Shown here in pieces: positions 35,379 through 47,508 of a DNA stretch of 64,000 nt. Source of the stretch: Melanocharis versteri. Its lineage: Eukaryota; Chordata; Aves; Passeriformes; Melanocharitidae. The translations under genes and the position numbers were made by a program. Under the pieces are notes generated by a model that was not told the DNA's origin, did no database searches, and saw only the letters and a program-made list of their open reading frames with translations. Location: the NCBI GenBank assembly GCA_013397845.1, contig VZTG01000546.1, positions 129,903-193,902 on the forward strand. The letters run 5' to 3'. Numbering within the stretch: position 1 is the first letter of the stretch; each line of letters begins with the position of its first letter.

Positions 35379-38300
35379 AGCCACCCAAGGGGGTCCAGGT
35401 CAAGAGTAATTAGGGAAAGACCAATAACACTGACTGCAGTAACTGCTGTGGATTCAGACTGGAAACTTCCAGGACTTGAGAAACCCAACCTCTGCAGTAA
35501 AAGCCCCGTGTGTGTTTGCAGATCTCCTCCCATCCTGTCATTGGGAATTTCTGCAACACAAATGCAAAGACAATGCAGGAAAGACCAGTTCATATCCAGA
35601 GTTACTTGATTTGCTTTGCTTTACTGCAAGCAAGTTGAAAGCATTTAAAAGCATCAGAAAATAAAATAGAAAAGCTTATTCACTGGACAGTGAGCACCTA
35701 CATTCAGCAGCTTTAGCACCACTCAGGCTTAACTGAAAAGTGATTAAGTTCTTGTTGCCATCATAAACTCAGTCTTACAGCTTTAAATAAAAGGTTTGAC
35801 TCCAGTAGCCTCTTAATGAAACCAGCAATTTCCTACAGAATGGAGACATAAACGTGACAGCTTTCTCTGCATTTTGAAAGATTATTGAAATTAGGCAGAA
35901 AAAATTAGTTTTTTTGGATGTCCAATACAACACCGACTGCTAAATACACAAGTTAAGTTTGCATAGAATACAGTGCTCCTTTCTCAGAAACACTTCAATT
36001 TAAGGGCTGAGATTCCATGCAGTGTCCTTGTAAATAGCCTGACGAAGAGGTTTAAGAAGCCACATACTTCTCTAAATGTTTTTTAAGAAATTTTCCAAAC
36101 ATTTAAGTCATTGTTCACAATAAAAGGAAAACCACAGAGAATCACAGGAACGAATTTGTGAAGCTGCAGCCTTTCTTTCTGCTTCATATAGGAAGCAATC
36201 ATTCCATCTGAAATTGTGAAAAATGGTAATTTCACATAAATATTAACTTATGGTACAGATATATGCTACTGTATCCCAATGTATGCATTCAGTGAGTTAA
36301 TGGGGTTGGCTGAATTTATCATTGCTGTTACTGACAGCTAAAGTCACCAGTTTTTTAGAGACTAAACCCACAGTTTTAAAGAAATTACGCCACACCATGT
36401 AAGAGTCAGCTGTTTTGTGAGGCACATTTTAGTGCTCAGTGATTTATCGTACTGCAAGAGGCACATTCCCATAAAGTCAAAACCTCTTAAAACTGTTTTT
36501 TCAAGCCACCTATACAAATAAGTTAAATGCCTGCCATTTAAAAATGGTGAACTCTAATTTTAGACAAGGTAAGTGATAGCACCAGGCACTTGCAGACTCT
36601 GTTAAAAACCCATTAAAAATCACAGACTTTTAATCTCAGGTTGGCACCTGCACAGGTCTGTGATCTCACTGTGCCTTCCCTACCTGCATCCATCACCTGG
36701 GTCACGGCAAGGCCTCAAAATCTGTCCAGTTTCTGCACTGTTTCAGTACCAAATCCTGCCCTGCTGTGACATTGCTCCTCACCCCACATTAATCAAGCCA
36801 AGGCTTCGCCTGGCAGAGCTCAGATCATCCTGTCTTGTGCAATCACTTTTATGAGCACGACCTGCTCCTGTGGGCAGGGGAATGAACCTGGCCACACTCA
36901 CATGCCCTGTTTATTGCTTCTTGTGGCCTGCCTGCAGAACATGAACCTGCTGCACTGCTCGCTGCCCTGTCCTCAGTGGGTAAAAGAATGAACTCTCTCT
37001 ATCTGACACACGCGTGCTCTCCCAGAATAAAAAATCTGCACTGGCAGGCCAAGTACCCTTGCCAAGGATAAATAAAGGAGCTGGTGATGCTCCTGCCACA
37101 TCAGAGAGCTGCTGGGAAAGACATCACTGCTCCCTTTTTCACAGCCTCCGTTCAATCTCTGCAGCCTGCCCTACCACGGCGAGTTAAGGACTCGTCCTGT
37201 GAGTTTTCCTGGATGCTTTTGACAGATGTGGCACTGCACAGTCAGCAGAGCAGCTCTCTGGAAAGCTGCAGCGCTGCCTCACGAGCAGCAAAGGTGGACA
37301 TTCGTCTCGGCTCTGATTTTCTTTGGCGCACAGGTTACAGGTCTGCTTCAAAGCTATAGAAATGCGAAGGGAAAAAACGAAATACCAGACTTTGATCATA
37401 TTTAAAGCTGGCAGCGTTTGCCGTGAGAGCTGAATTCAGTCTTAGGGAAATGGCTGCAGTTACTTGGGGCCAAAATCTGTTTCTCACTGCTCTGCTTTGG
37501 GCACTGCTCCTCAGGCAGAGCAGCTCTGTCCACACTCATTTGAGGAAGGCTCTCCCCGTGTTTGAAGCATTGCACTTGTATTTCATGAACCATTTTTAGC
37601 AGTTACAGAAGCGTCTTGGGACTCCCAGACACTTTACAGCCCCATTACAGCTCATATCCAACAGCTGCATAGGCAAAAGTAGCTCCTGATGTAAAGGGCT
37701 TAAGCATTTTCCTCAGCCAAACGGGGATCAACAAGTTGGATGGGGTTTCACTAAGAATACTTGTCTGGCTATAGAGCAGATACAAACATATGCTGTTTGT
37801 CTGCAGCTAATTTATCCTCTCACTTCTGTAATGTTCCGAGTTCCCACCGGGGGAGGAACAGCCAGGGAAAAGTTAAATCATAATCACATGAGTAAATTAT
37901 CAGTGACACCTAAAAGCAGTTGCAAACTGCCTTATCATTTCAATTATCTGGAGCCCCCAGCTGCCTCGTGTCTGCTTCAGTCAGGCAGCACCAATCAGTA
38001 AATTATTGCTGAGGCAAACACCATAAATCTCCATTGACCAACAGCGACGGGGAATTTCCTGCAACGTCCCCTAATTGATCCTCACCCTGGAATTTTGTAC
38101 CCTCTGGATGGGAAGCACAGCACTGGAGCCACACTCAGTCCTGGCCCATCTCCTGCTCCTGGAAATCAATCACCCCCCTGGTATCTCTGTTGGTGTGTAC
38201 AGACAGAACCCAACTTTTGCACAAAAGATTAACAGGAATTCTTTCTGAGAAATGCCAGCGCAGTGCTGATGAAAACAGAGGTTTACAAAGCTCCCACTCA

Positions 38301-41056
38301 GAGCCTGGGTAGCGCTGGCCCAGCAATGAAACAGCAAAATTGTGTAAATCCAGCTTTGGGCCCCTGCCAGCTGAAAACTCCATGGGACATGAGGAACAGC
38401 TCACCACACTCAGCACTCGTTCTTATCATGTTTCTGGTACCAGTCAGTGTCACAGCCTCTGCTGGGAGTTTCTGACTTCTCCGAATAATTTTGGGGAGGG
38501 TGAAATGATAGCTCGTGGTAGAAGATCCAAAGCACTCAGACATTGCTGGATCTGAAGATTTATCAGAAGATAAAGTGCTGAAGTGCGTGTCTGCCCTTAC
38601 TCACAGATAATATAATATGTAAAAAAAAAGTACCTACTACTCCTAGGGCTTGGTTTATTTACCAGCTGAGCACTTTCAAAGGCCCTTACTAGGGACGAGC
38701 AATTCCCAACGCTCCCACTATGGCCTGATCCATAATGTATAAGGTTATGGGAAATGTGTATTCATGAGCCTTGTTTGGCTTTTGTCAAAGAGAACTGTGA
38801 AAAATTATGATGGACCAATTTTCATTTCTGACACATTGTTTTTGTAGCTCATCCATGCCTGGGAATTGAGGGCTTTAGAATTTTGTCTGCCGCAGATGTC
38901 GCAGAGAGGAGAGGAGCTGCAGAGCTCCTTCCTCGCTGCTTTGTTGCTGCCGGTGACAGGAGAGCTCAAGGAAATTCTTCTCCTGCCATTAAACACGAGC
39001 AGTAAATCCCCAGGCTGCTCTCCCACCTCGCTGCAGTAGGAAAGCCATGGCACGAGGCATTGGGGAGCTCATGAAAAGAAGTGTTTTATCACCAGAACTG
39101 GCAGGAAAATTCAGGTTTCAATAGAGGACCCTGGAATTGCTTTCAGTAATAATGGTAACAATGACAACAATATTAATAATGATTTTAAAATTTAGGTGAA
39201 AGCTCATAGAGCTTAGTAAGCCTGGCAAACAAAGTGAATATTTTCTTTTTAGACAGGACTTTTATTTAACTGCCTTCAATGTGCACACTCACCCTTTTCA
39301 CTGTACTTCCTTCATCCAAACATTTTTTTCTCTGGTTGCAACTGACAGCATGACAAATTCAGTGACAATTAAGGAGCACAAAATCTTTAAAAAATACCAA
39401 CTCCTCCATTAGAAGAAAAGAAAAATAACAAGACAACAAAAAGCAGAGAACTCGTTTAAATTCACAGTTAGTTGTCAGATAGCTCAGAGAGCTTTGATCC
39501 TTTTGTGGGGGTAGAAGCTCTGGAGAAAGGAAGAGCGCTGGAAACTTTTCAGCTTTGGTGCCTGCCTGAGCCATGCATGACCATGAGGAATTTGGGAACT
39601 TCCCTGCCCGTGAGATTTGCCAAGATTGCTGTGACCAGACACAAAATATTTGCCTGGAAAATGGAAATATCCCTCCTTTCCCTCCAATGCACGGTGCAGC
39701 TGTAACATTTAGCATAGTTTGATTTGCTCCACCTTTTTATTTTGATTTCAGCAGGTGTAAAACCTCCACCCCTGGTGCCACAGGACAGCTCCAGCTGGAG
39801 AGCCCCAGCTCCACCAGCCCAGTGCTTCTCCAGCAGGGCTCCAGCAGGAATCTGTCCTTGTCTGGGCCTGACTTCTCCTCCCAGACCCGTTCAGTGACAT
39901 CCCAGCTGCCTCTGCCCACAGAGCAAGCCTTTGTCTGAGCTAAAGGATTGCTCAGGTCACGGCTCCTCTTCCAAATAAGCATTGCTTTCCCCGGATCAAT
40001 GCACTTTCTGAATATGAAACTCGATATTTTATATATTTTATGTATCACTCCAAGTGGCGTCTCATCAATGCCTTTTCCAAGAGTACCAACCCTCTCTCCC
40101 GGCCACCCCCACCCTGTCCGAGGGAGGATCTGGCATTCCTTTCTCCCAGCCACAGCCACCCTGTGCCCCACAAACACACCCGGCTGCTCCACCTCCTCGC
40201 TGCCCCGAAGCCCTCCCACGCGGGGCAGGAATTCTCCTGTTGCACCACAAAGCCCTGCGCTTTCTGTCATTAATGTGATCCCAGCAGTGCTCCTACTCCC
40301 CAGACACCTCCTTCCTCCTACACAATTCTCCCATTCTCCTCTCTGCTGCTGATTTCAGCTTCAGCGTCAGCAGACCTCTCTGCTGTGTTCCCACCTTCGT
40401 TTCACACCACTGAAAAAGGGACTTCTGTGATCCCAAGCCCCTTATTTGAAGAGCTCTGTGTCTCCTCTGCTTTCATCCAGAGCTCTCCCTGGCTCACGCT
40501 CCCATCTGCCTTTGAATTCACCGGTTAGATTTGATCAGCTGAAGGAACATTCCCCCAGTGCAGCCAGACCAGCTGCTCAGACATGGCACACCAGAAGTTC
40601 ACAGCCAGGAAGTGTCTGCCTCACCTTAGAGATCGGATCTGTCTGCTCTGACCTGCTCTTCATTGCTTTGTACAGCCCTCTCTTCCTCTCCAGTTCCTTC
40701 AGGGTTTGTTCTGTAACATCACCTGGCCAGCCAATCCCTCCCTCCTTTTTAATAAAAAATATTAATTCCCGACTTTCTGCTTTTGCATCATATCCAGTGA
40801 TAGCCATATCTTTATACACATTGCTACAACCCTTTCACTCTTCTGTCCAAGTGCTGGGTTATGCCTTATCATCCTTCCCCAAACCTCAGGAAAACACTCA
40901 GTTTGTTTTCTTTTGCCTTTTTTTTTTGTCCTTGTCTCTAGCCAAAGCAAGCTCCTGCCCAATGACAGCCAGGAGAAAATGCATTTCAGGATCCAGTTCC
41001 TTGCACTGATAAAGAGACATCTTGTGAACACCTGGCCAGAACCAAAGGGCTGTTCC
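35379..41056. other. Unique non-coding sequence
   Basis: No gene was recognised. AT-rich stretches alternate with GC-richer ones (about 36.9-37.3 kb and 39.75-40.3 kb). The 177-codon minus-strand frame at 39737-40270 and the 187-codon plus-strand frame at 40446-41009 show no known domains. The block at 37860-38060 has several homeodomain-type words and could be a conserved element. Confidence 0.4.
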
Positions 41057-41201
41057 TTCTTCTCTTCTCTTCTCTTCTCTTCTCTTCTCTTCTCTTCTCT
41101 TCTCTTCTCTTCTCTTCTCTTCTCTTCTCTTCTCTTCTCTTCTCTTCTCTTCTCTTCTCTTCTCTTCTCTTCTCTTCTCTTCTCCTCTCCTCTCCTCTCC
41201 C
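41057..41201. repeat. (TTCTC)n microsatellite
   Basis: About 25 uninterrupted TTCTC units are followed by four TCTCC units at the right end (about 41182-41201). The tract is pure polypyrimidine on the plus strand and polypurine on the minus strand. It produces long Arg-Glu-Glu-Lys frames on the minus strand that are not genes. Confidence 0.97.
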
Positions 41202-44200
41202 ATGGGGCTGAGACAGAGATGCTCATATTTGTTTCCTTGTGTTCCCTGGAACGTTATCTCTCAATTCAAGAGGTTAATAAAGAAGGGCAGGTTTTTCTTC
41301 TCCTGGCTGGGAGGGGTCTTTTCATCTCTGAATTTTGAAAATGTGAAAAAGGCACAGCAGTGAGAAAACTTGGAGGGAGATTACTGTGCCAGCTTTTCCT
41401 CATCTGCTGCCTCAGGCACTCAGATGTCTATAAAGAAACAAAAGTGGAAATATTAAGTTTCAAGAGAGCAGTGACAAAGCCCAAGAACTATTTCTACAAC
41501 GGGCACGGTTCAGGAGCCACAAAGACATTGAATCTTAGCTAAACAGAAATCTGGGGAATCAAAGACATCTTAATTAAAAGTTCAGTGTAAACATTGCAAT
41601 TATTAACTTTTCCAAGGAGCAGGCAATAAACAAAGGGAGCTGTTCTGGACCTGCCTGTGCAGTGGTTGGATTCATTGCTCTGTGCCCAGCCAAGCTGGGC
41701 TGCTCACGGAAAATTACACAAAATTACACAAAATTAGGTGGCTCTGCATCACTGCAACTTTCTTTAATCTTCTAGGAATTAACTTTTAAGTGAAAAACTA
41801 CAGGTTTTTTAAGCTTTGCTTTGTTAGAAACAGAAAGCAAAGGCAATCACCAGTCCACTGCCATTTTCCGTGCTCTTAGATCATATCTTCAATGTATGGA
41901 GATAATTAATATATGATCACTTAATTCCTTTAAAATTTAATAAAACCATTTAAAATGAGCCTTACTCAATGACCGTTTCACTTTATAACCCACCACCACT
42001 CTGATTCTCCTGCTATTCATTTTATCTTCAATAGCTTTTAATTTTACAATCAGGTTTCATCAAATTCAAAGGCTGTTCTTTTTTATTATTACTATTTTTG
42101 AGGAATACATTGGCATGCATCATTCTCTTAAAGCAGTACAAAGCTATAAAGATGTAACATTCTTTATGGAAATCCACTCTGGAAATAAGTACTTTAAAAA
42201 AAAAAATCTATTTTGTCAATTGTTTCCATTTCCAGTTAAAATCCATTTTAGGAGACTTCTGCCAAATCTCAGCAAAGTGTTTGCACTGATAATCCCAAAG
42301 TTCAAAAGCATAAAAGCCAAATTATTGTTTTTTCCATTTGGTGCAAAAAGAATCAACAGCAGGGCAACAATCTGGCCAGTGGCACTTACACTTTGTTTCA
42401 TTTAAAAATCAAAAATATATCTGAACTGCTCCTGAAGGTCTGGTAATAACATACACCACTCTAGCAATATATACATTTTTCAGGCTCAATTCCCACTTGC
42501 TGGGCTGAGCTGCAGCAGAACCGGAGGGCTGCAGGATGAGTTTAAAGCTTGGGCCAGCTGTGCTCGAGAAGAGGAAGTGCACGAGGGAGCAGGGAGCTCC
42601 ATAAAAGCAGCATGAAGACATTTCCAGGCCGTGTGTCATCGCTCTCAGCTGTCCCTGGCAGCCTGTGACGCCTGTGACATCTGCGGTGGAGCCGGCAAAA
42701 ATCCCCCCGTCCCCTTTTAACTGCGTGCTCTTTTCAGGGAACATTATTAACCAGGGAAAAAACCAGCCCAGAAACAAACCTGACACAACATTAATTGAAG
42801 GCGAGTGATTTATGTTTGTTTGCTTTTCATCCAGACCAATTCAATACCTTTCTGAATCTTTTATGACGCTTGTTGTAGCCTTTACACCTGATTTATTTCT
42901 TGTGCTATCCCCTGAATCATCCCAAATGCAGATGTATTTGTTTTTAAAGGTTTTGCTGAGACTTGGAAATATTTTTCCCTTTCTGCAAAGGCTCCATAAG
43001 CATCCTCTTAAATTATTCTTTGCACAAGCACACAATGACAGCTTCTGCTATTACAGAGTTCAGACAGGTTAATTTTTATCTGCTCATGTGGTAGTAAAGG
43101 GAGAAAGCACAAACCATCATCTCCTCCTTCTGTTCCAAAGGCTGAGAGGACACAGAAGCTGCTTCAGCATTCCCGTGGAGCTGGAAAATGATCCCTTGGG
43201 ACAGCACCAAGGACAGAGGGGCCTCTGAGGTGATGTGGTGGCATCTTATCCTTCAGCTGGATTGCAAGAAACTTAAATCTTTCTGCAAGATCTGCCATTC
43301 TATCATTTCCCAATCACCTCTCCTAAAGCTGAGTTCAGTAGGTGTTTAGGAGTAACTGATTGCTTTGTTCCAGTGGCAGTTCTGAAAGAATGGCAGGGAT
43401 TTTTCAATGGAAGATGGGGGAAAAAGAGCACCAAGGCTAACATTCCACTGATTTCAAAGTTAAACTTTCACCTCTGATGAAGGTTTTGTTGTGTTTCTCT
43501 GCGGTTGTTTACATAAAGAAACTGTAGAAAAATTTCCAGCAGAGAAAATTAAATAATGACAAATATTAAAAATATCCTTTGCCCAGCACTGCCTCATCAG
43601 CTTTAAGATGAGGAAGCACTTTTTGTGTCAGTTTGATGTTTCAGAGGAGACAGGTTGTCTTCTCGAGAGCTTCTTGCTAAAGAAATTCTGCTTGTCGAAT
43701 TAATTTTGTACAATTTCTCGATTTCACAGCAGGAATATCATAATCCATAGTTAAAGCATTATTGTAGTTATTCTAACTGGAGATGAACACAAAAAAATAT
43801 TCCATGACTTTTCTGGTGCATCCAGTCCCAAAATCCCCAAGAAATACTCTGCAGTGACACAGAGGGGCCACCAACATCAACTCTGTGATGAGACACAACC
43901 TGTCCCTGAGCAGCAGAATGTTCCCCCGGTTCAGAACAAGACTCTCAGAGTATGGAAATCTGTCCCAGTGTGAGTTTTCCTGCAGATGCTGTTCCCAGGT
44001 GGGCCAGCAGCCCTCAGGACAGCTGAGAACAACAATTCAGTTTACATTGGCACACCCGGCCAGGAGAGCAGGTGAGGTGCCCTGCGTGGGCAGGCTCACA
44101 CAGAAATATCCTAAAAAAGGGAGAAAGAGTCAGGAAAAAGTGCCACACAATTCAGGAGAAGTTCAAAAAGCGGCACTCTGGCACCAAACAATGCATAAAT

Positions 44201-44439
44201 ACAGAGTGAGGAGCAGCAGCTGAGGTTCAGCAGAGGATGCAGGGCGGGAGCAGCTCGCAGGGGCAGGTGACAAAGAGTGACACAAAAAGCAGCAGCAGCA
44301 ATCCCAGCGCTGCCCTCGCCCAGCTCCTGCCAGATTTGGGCTGTTTTCTCCCTGAAGGAAAGCTCAGGCCCTGGGATGAGCTCAGCTGCTGCTGCCAAAG
44401 CCAGGGCTATGGTTTGGATCCCTGGTTGTGCCGTTCACC
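41202..44439. other. Unique non-coding sequence
   Basis: No gene was recognised. A 10-bp unit (AAAATTACAC) occurs 2.5 times at 41710-41735. AT-rich sequence dominates 41.7-42.4 kb. Confidence 0.42.
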
Positions 44440-44491
44440 AGAGCTGGACTTGCTGATCCTCGTGGGACCCTCCCAGCCTGGAATGCTCTGT
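44440..44491 (+). mobile_element. CR1 3'-end fragment (first of two)
   Basis: GAGCTGGACTTGCTGATCCT, then CGTGGGACCCTCCCAGCCTG, then GAATGCTCTGTGA match the terminal part of a CR1 subfamily that ends CTTCCAGCTCGGGATATTCTATG. The octamer is still visible as GAATGCTCTGTGA. Confidence 0.7.
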
Positions 44492-44514
44492 GAACTCCAG
44501 GAAGATCAGCTGCC

Positions 44515-44660
44515 CAGGGAGGGGATGGATGGAGCCACCATCTCTGGGAGGGTCCGAGAGGGCTCTGGATGTGGCCACGGGGACAGGGATTTGGGGTGGT
44601 CAGCCCTGCTGGGCTGATGGTTGGACTGGGGGATCTCGAAGGTCTCTTCCAGCCTCGGGG
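44515..44660 (+). mobile_element. CR1 3'-end fragment (second of two)
   Basis: GGAGCCACCATCTCTGGGAG, TCTGGATGTGGCCACGGGGA, CTGATGGTTGGACTGGGGGA and TCTCGAAGGTCTCTTCCAGC follow the order of a different CR1 3' end. It lies in the same orientation as the fragment just upstream, only about 25 bp away. Confidence 0.72.
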
Positions 44661-45924
44661 ACTCCGTGCTGAGATCTGGGCACCAACCACCAAACAGAGG
44701 CAATGCAGTGAGCATGAGCTAAAGAGATAAATGTGTTTTCCACAATTCTAACCCCAAATTGCCCCTAAGGCTGTTTCCCACAGCAGACTGAGCTGTTACT
44801 ATAAAATATATAAAGGAATGCCCAGTGCTGTCGTGCTCCAGAGCACAACATTTTTAATCATGACAGGCTTTGGACAACCAGCTTTCAAACATTTACCACA
44901 GTGGACAGGCAGAAAAGTCAAAGAGTGTAACAAAAAGCCCAGCGTTTTGCAAAACAGCTGAAAATTTCAGTCATTTAATAAAATGTTGTTTCACAGTATG
45001 TTCAATGTATGTGGACACATAGGTAGTGCCTCATGATACAAAGGTTGGTTGAAATCCTTTGTGCTACACAAAAACTCCACATTCCCCTTCTCAAAACTAA
45101 AAGGGTTATCATCAGAAGGTAATCAGAGGATGAAATTATGTCAGTAGGATTTGCAGATTCCTCTCACATCTGTAATGAGGAAATACAGCTGGAGAGGGAA
45201 GACAGAGGAAGCAGAAATTCTAAAACACCCAGAGCACCTTTTGTTCCTTTTTGCAAACTCCTTGGGTTCTTTCAAACCCTCTTCATCTGCATTATTTGAA
45301 ATAAATTAAGTGGATTACAGGAGTACTTTGTCTTCTCAAACGGATGTTTTTAGTACAATGTGTTCTACCCTCATGAGTCACCCTGTGCAACCCACAAAGC
45401 CCAGATCTGGTGGTTCAGATGTTGAACATCCCTCTGATTTATCTTTCAAGAAATGCTTCCAACTATTTAAGGTCTTGTGGTTTTATTTCCAAGCCCGCAT
45501 TTTGCTCCTGCAATCCCTCCCAGGCAAAAGGAGGAGCACAGGCCACCAGAAAATCTTGAATTTCCTTGCACTTGGTGGGAGCTGAGGGGAGCAGGAGCCC
45601 CCACGGCTGCCAGGGATGCAGCTGGGAGGAAGGTTCTGCACTCTCAGCTTGCACACTGGGTGTAAGCCCTGACTCACAGCTGCTCCTGTGCTCACAGAGT
45701 GGGAGGGTAGGAGGATAAAGTCTTTGAAATTATGAACATTTTCAAACCCCATCTAACTAACAGAAACCATCCTCCTTTTGTTTTCACCATCAAAATAATA
45801 TATTTTCACATTATTCCTCTAAACTACACACAGTCTGTGTGTAAAATATATTGAATAGAACTGCAGAACGTGTAGACTGCAATAAAAACCATCTTAGGTA
45901 TAAATTAACTCAATATTTATCTCA

Positions 45925-45950
45925 TCTAATATGCAAATGAAGACAATGTA
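45925..45950 (+). promoter_or_regulatory. Candidate POU-SOX composite site
   Basis: A perfect octamer ATGCAAAT (45931-45938) is followed four bases later by ACAATG (45943-45948), the complement of the SOX core CATTGT. The two are neighbours in AT-rich unique sequence. Function is inferred. Confidence 0.22.
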
Positions 45951-46467
45951 TTCTCATTAACATCGGCTCCATTCCCTTCAAGCTAAAACTAAATCTCCAA
46001 GCCAGAGCAGGGAGGAAAAAAAAAAAATGATCTGTGGTGGTGTGTGAGGCTAATGAGGGGGTGATTAGCCTCCCGCGTGGTTATGGAGTGGCTCAGGAGA
46101 ACTCACCCTGGCTGCAGCACAAACGCAGTGCACACAGAGGGACACAGGGACACACAGGGGCTGGGGCCACGCTCGGCACCCATGAAACACCCATCCAGCA
46201 GGGGTGAGTTCCAGCTCCCTCCTGGAACTCAGATGGAAAAGCTTTTCCTGCAAGCTCACGCCGAGCAGAGATGGGTTTGACACAGCCCTTGCTGACGAGC
46301 CGGGAAGCAGCAAAAGGGTTTTTCAGGAGAAAAGACATTTTATAAAATCTGAAACATTTCACTCTCTGCAAACCAGTGCATCTGCACTGTGGAATAACTG
46401 TCAGTACCAACCTGCTTTAAAAGCACACGGTTTCCTGTTCAGATTTATAAGAAAACCCAGCTGAGAC

Positions 46468-46540
46468 AACACCAAAAAAATCAACCAAATAAACAAACAA
46501 ACAAACGAACAAATAAAAATACCCAAGAAAAAACACAAGA
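46468..46540. repeat. (CAAA)n low-complexity tract
   Basis: The plus strand is almost only A and C: ACCAAAAAAATC, CAACC, AAACAAACAAAC, AAACGAACAAAT. Confidence 0.8.
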
Positions 46541-46639
46541 ATCCCCACCAGAGGTGCACTTCTGATGAATGGTGCTGCCCCCCTCCAGCCTCCAAAGATT
46601 AATGTGATGACTTGGTTGCTCTGCTAGAGCGGACAACAT

Positions 46640-46720
46640 AATGTTATTTATTAAGCCAGTTTTAATCCATCATTGTCCTTAATGATTGCCTTTGATTAGC
46701 AATTTGGATGCCACCACTTG
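46640..46720. promoter_or_regulatory. Candidate regulatory cluster (homeodomain/SOX/LEF)
   Basis: TAATCC (46663-46668), CATTGT (46671-46676), TTAATGATTGCC (46679-46690) and CTTTGATTAG (from 46690; CTTTGAT is the TCF/LEF core) occur within 60 bp. Conservation is untested. Confidence 0.2.
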
Positions 46721-47087
46721 CGCACAGCTGAGGCGATGAGCAACACGGCTCCCGGCAGCCTCAGGGCACTGAAAGGTGGGAGATGCTGCAATTCAGGATT
46801 GTTCTTGATTTCCAGATATTGCTGAGAGCTTCGAGTGTCACCAGCGCTGAGAGCCGAGAGCTCCTGGCTGGAGCAGAGCAGGGAGAGCAGAGGTCACGCT
46901 GCAAAACACGGGCAAGAAAGTGCTGGCTGAAGGGAAGGGGGCCAAACCCTCTGAGGCAGCGTCTGCAGACAGCTCTGGCTGTATCAGAGCTGATAGAAGA
47001 GGAGCCCCTCTCCCCTTGGAGGGCTTTACCCCCAGGCGAGGGATGTGTGAGGCTGAGGGGTCTGGCTGGGAGGGCAGGGACACCAGG

Positions 47088-47150
47088 CAGGGACACCTGG
47101 ACACCTGGCAGGGACACCTGCACACCTGGCAGGGACACCTGCACACCTGG
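47088..47150 (+). repeat. 21-bp tandem repeat
   Basis: Three units of 21 bp read CAGGGACACCTGSACACCTGG, with flanking partial units. 21 bp is seven codons, so the frame across it reads a TPGRDTC repeat, which is a by-product of the tandem unit. Confidence 0.88.
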
Positions 47151-47263
47151 CAGGGCTGCCTCGCAGGCCAGGCCGGGGAGGGACACGGGGGCAGCTCTGC
47201 TTGAGAAAAGACACAAAGCCAGCTGGTTTAGAAGCCTTCAGCAGCTCCGTGTGCTGCTCCCGG

Positions 47264-47471
47264 NNNNNNNNNNNNNNNNNNNNNNNNNNNNNNNNNNNNN
47301 NNNNNNNNNNNNNNNNNNNNNNNNNNNNNNNNNNNNNNNNNNNNNNNNNNNNNNNNNNNNNNNNNNNNNNNNNNNNNNNNNNNNNNNNNNNNNNNNNNNN
47401 NNNNNNNNNNNNNNNNNNNNNNNNNNNNNNNNNNNNNNNNNNNNNNNNNNNNNNNNNNNNNNNNNNNNNNN
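47264..47471. other. Assembly gap (208 N)
   Basis: This is an unresolved gap between GC-rich sequence on the left and a pure (TTA)n run on the right. Frames crossing it are artefacts. Confidence 0.99.

Positions 47472-47507
<36 letters not shown>
47472..47507. repeat. (TTA)12 microsatellite at gap edge
   Basis: Twelve perfect TTA units start immediately after the last N, so the true array may extend into the gap. Confidence 0.97.

Positions 47508-47508
<1 letters not shown>

Larger units (their letters stand above)
44661..47087. other. Unique sequence with regulatory-type clusters
   Basis: No gene was recognised. The stretch holds candidate clusters at 45925-45950 and 46640-46720, a C/A-rich tract at 46468-46540, and a GC-rich run from about 46830 to 47087. 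The GC-rich run carries an open frame that continues into the second gap. Confidence 0.42.

Noticed and set aside
39737..41009. Frames of 177 (minus) and 187 (plus) codons
   Set aside because: They have no known domains or splice structure, and such frames occur by chance in GC-richer DNA. They are kept only as a note in the interval entry.
40762..41226. Arg-Glu-Glu-Lys charged repeat protein
   Set aside because: It is a translation of the (TTCTC)n microsatellite on the minus strand.
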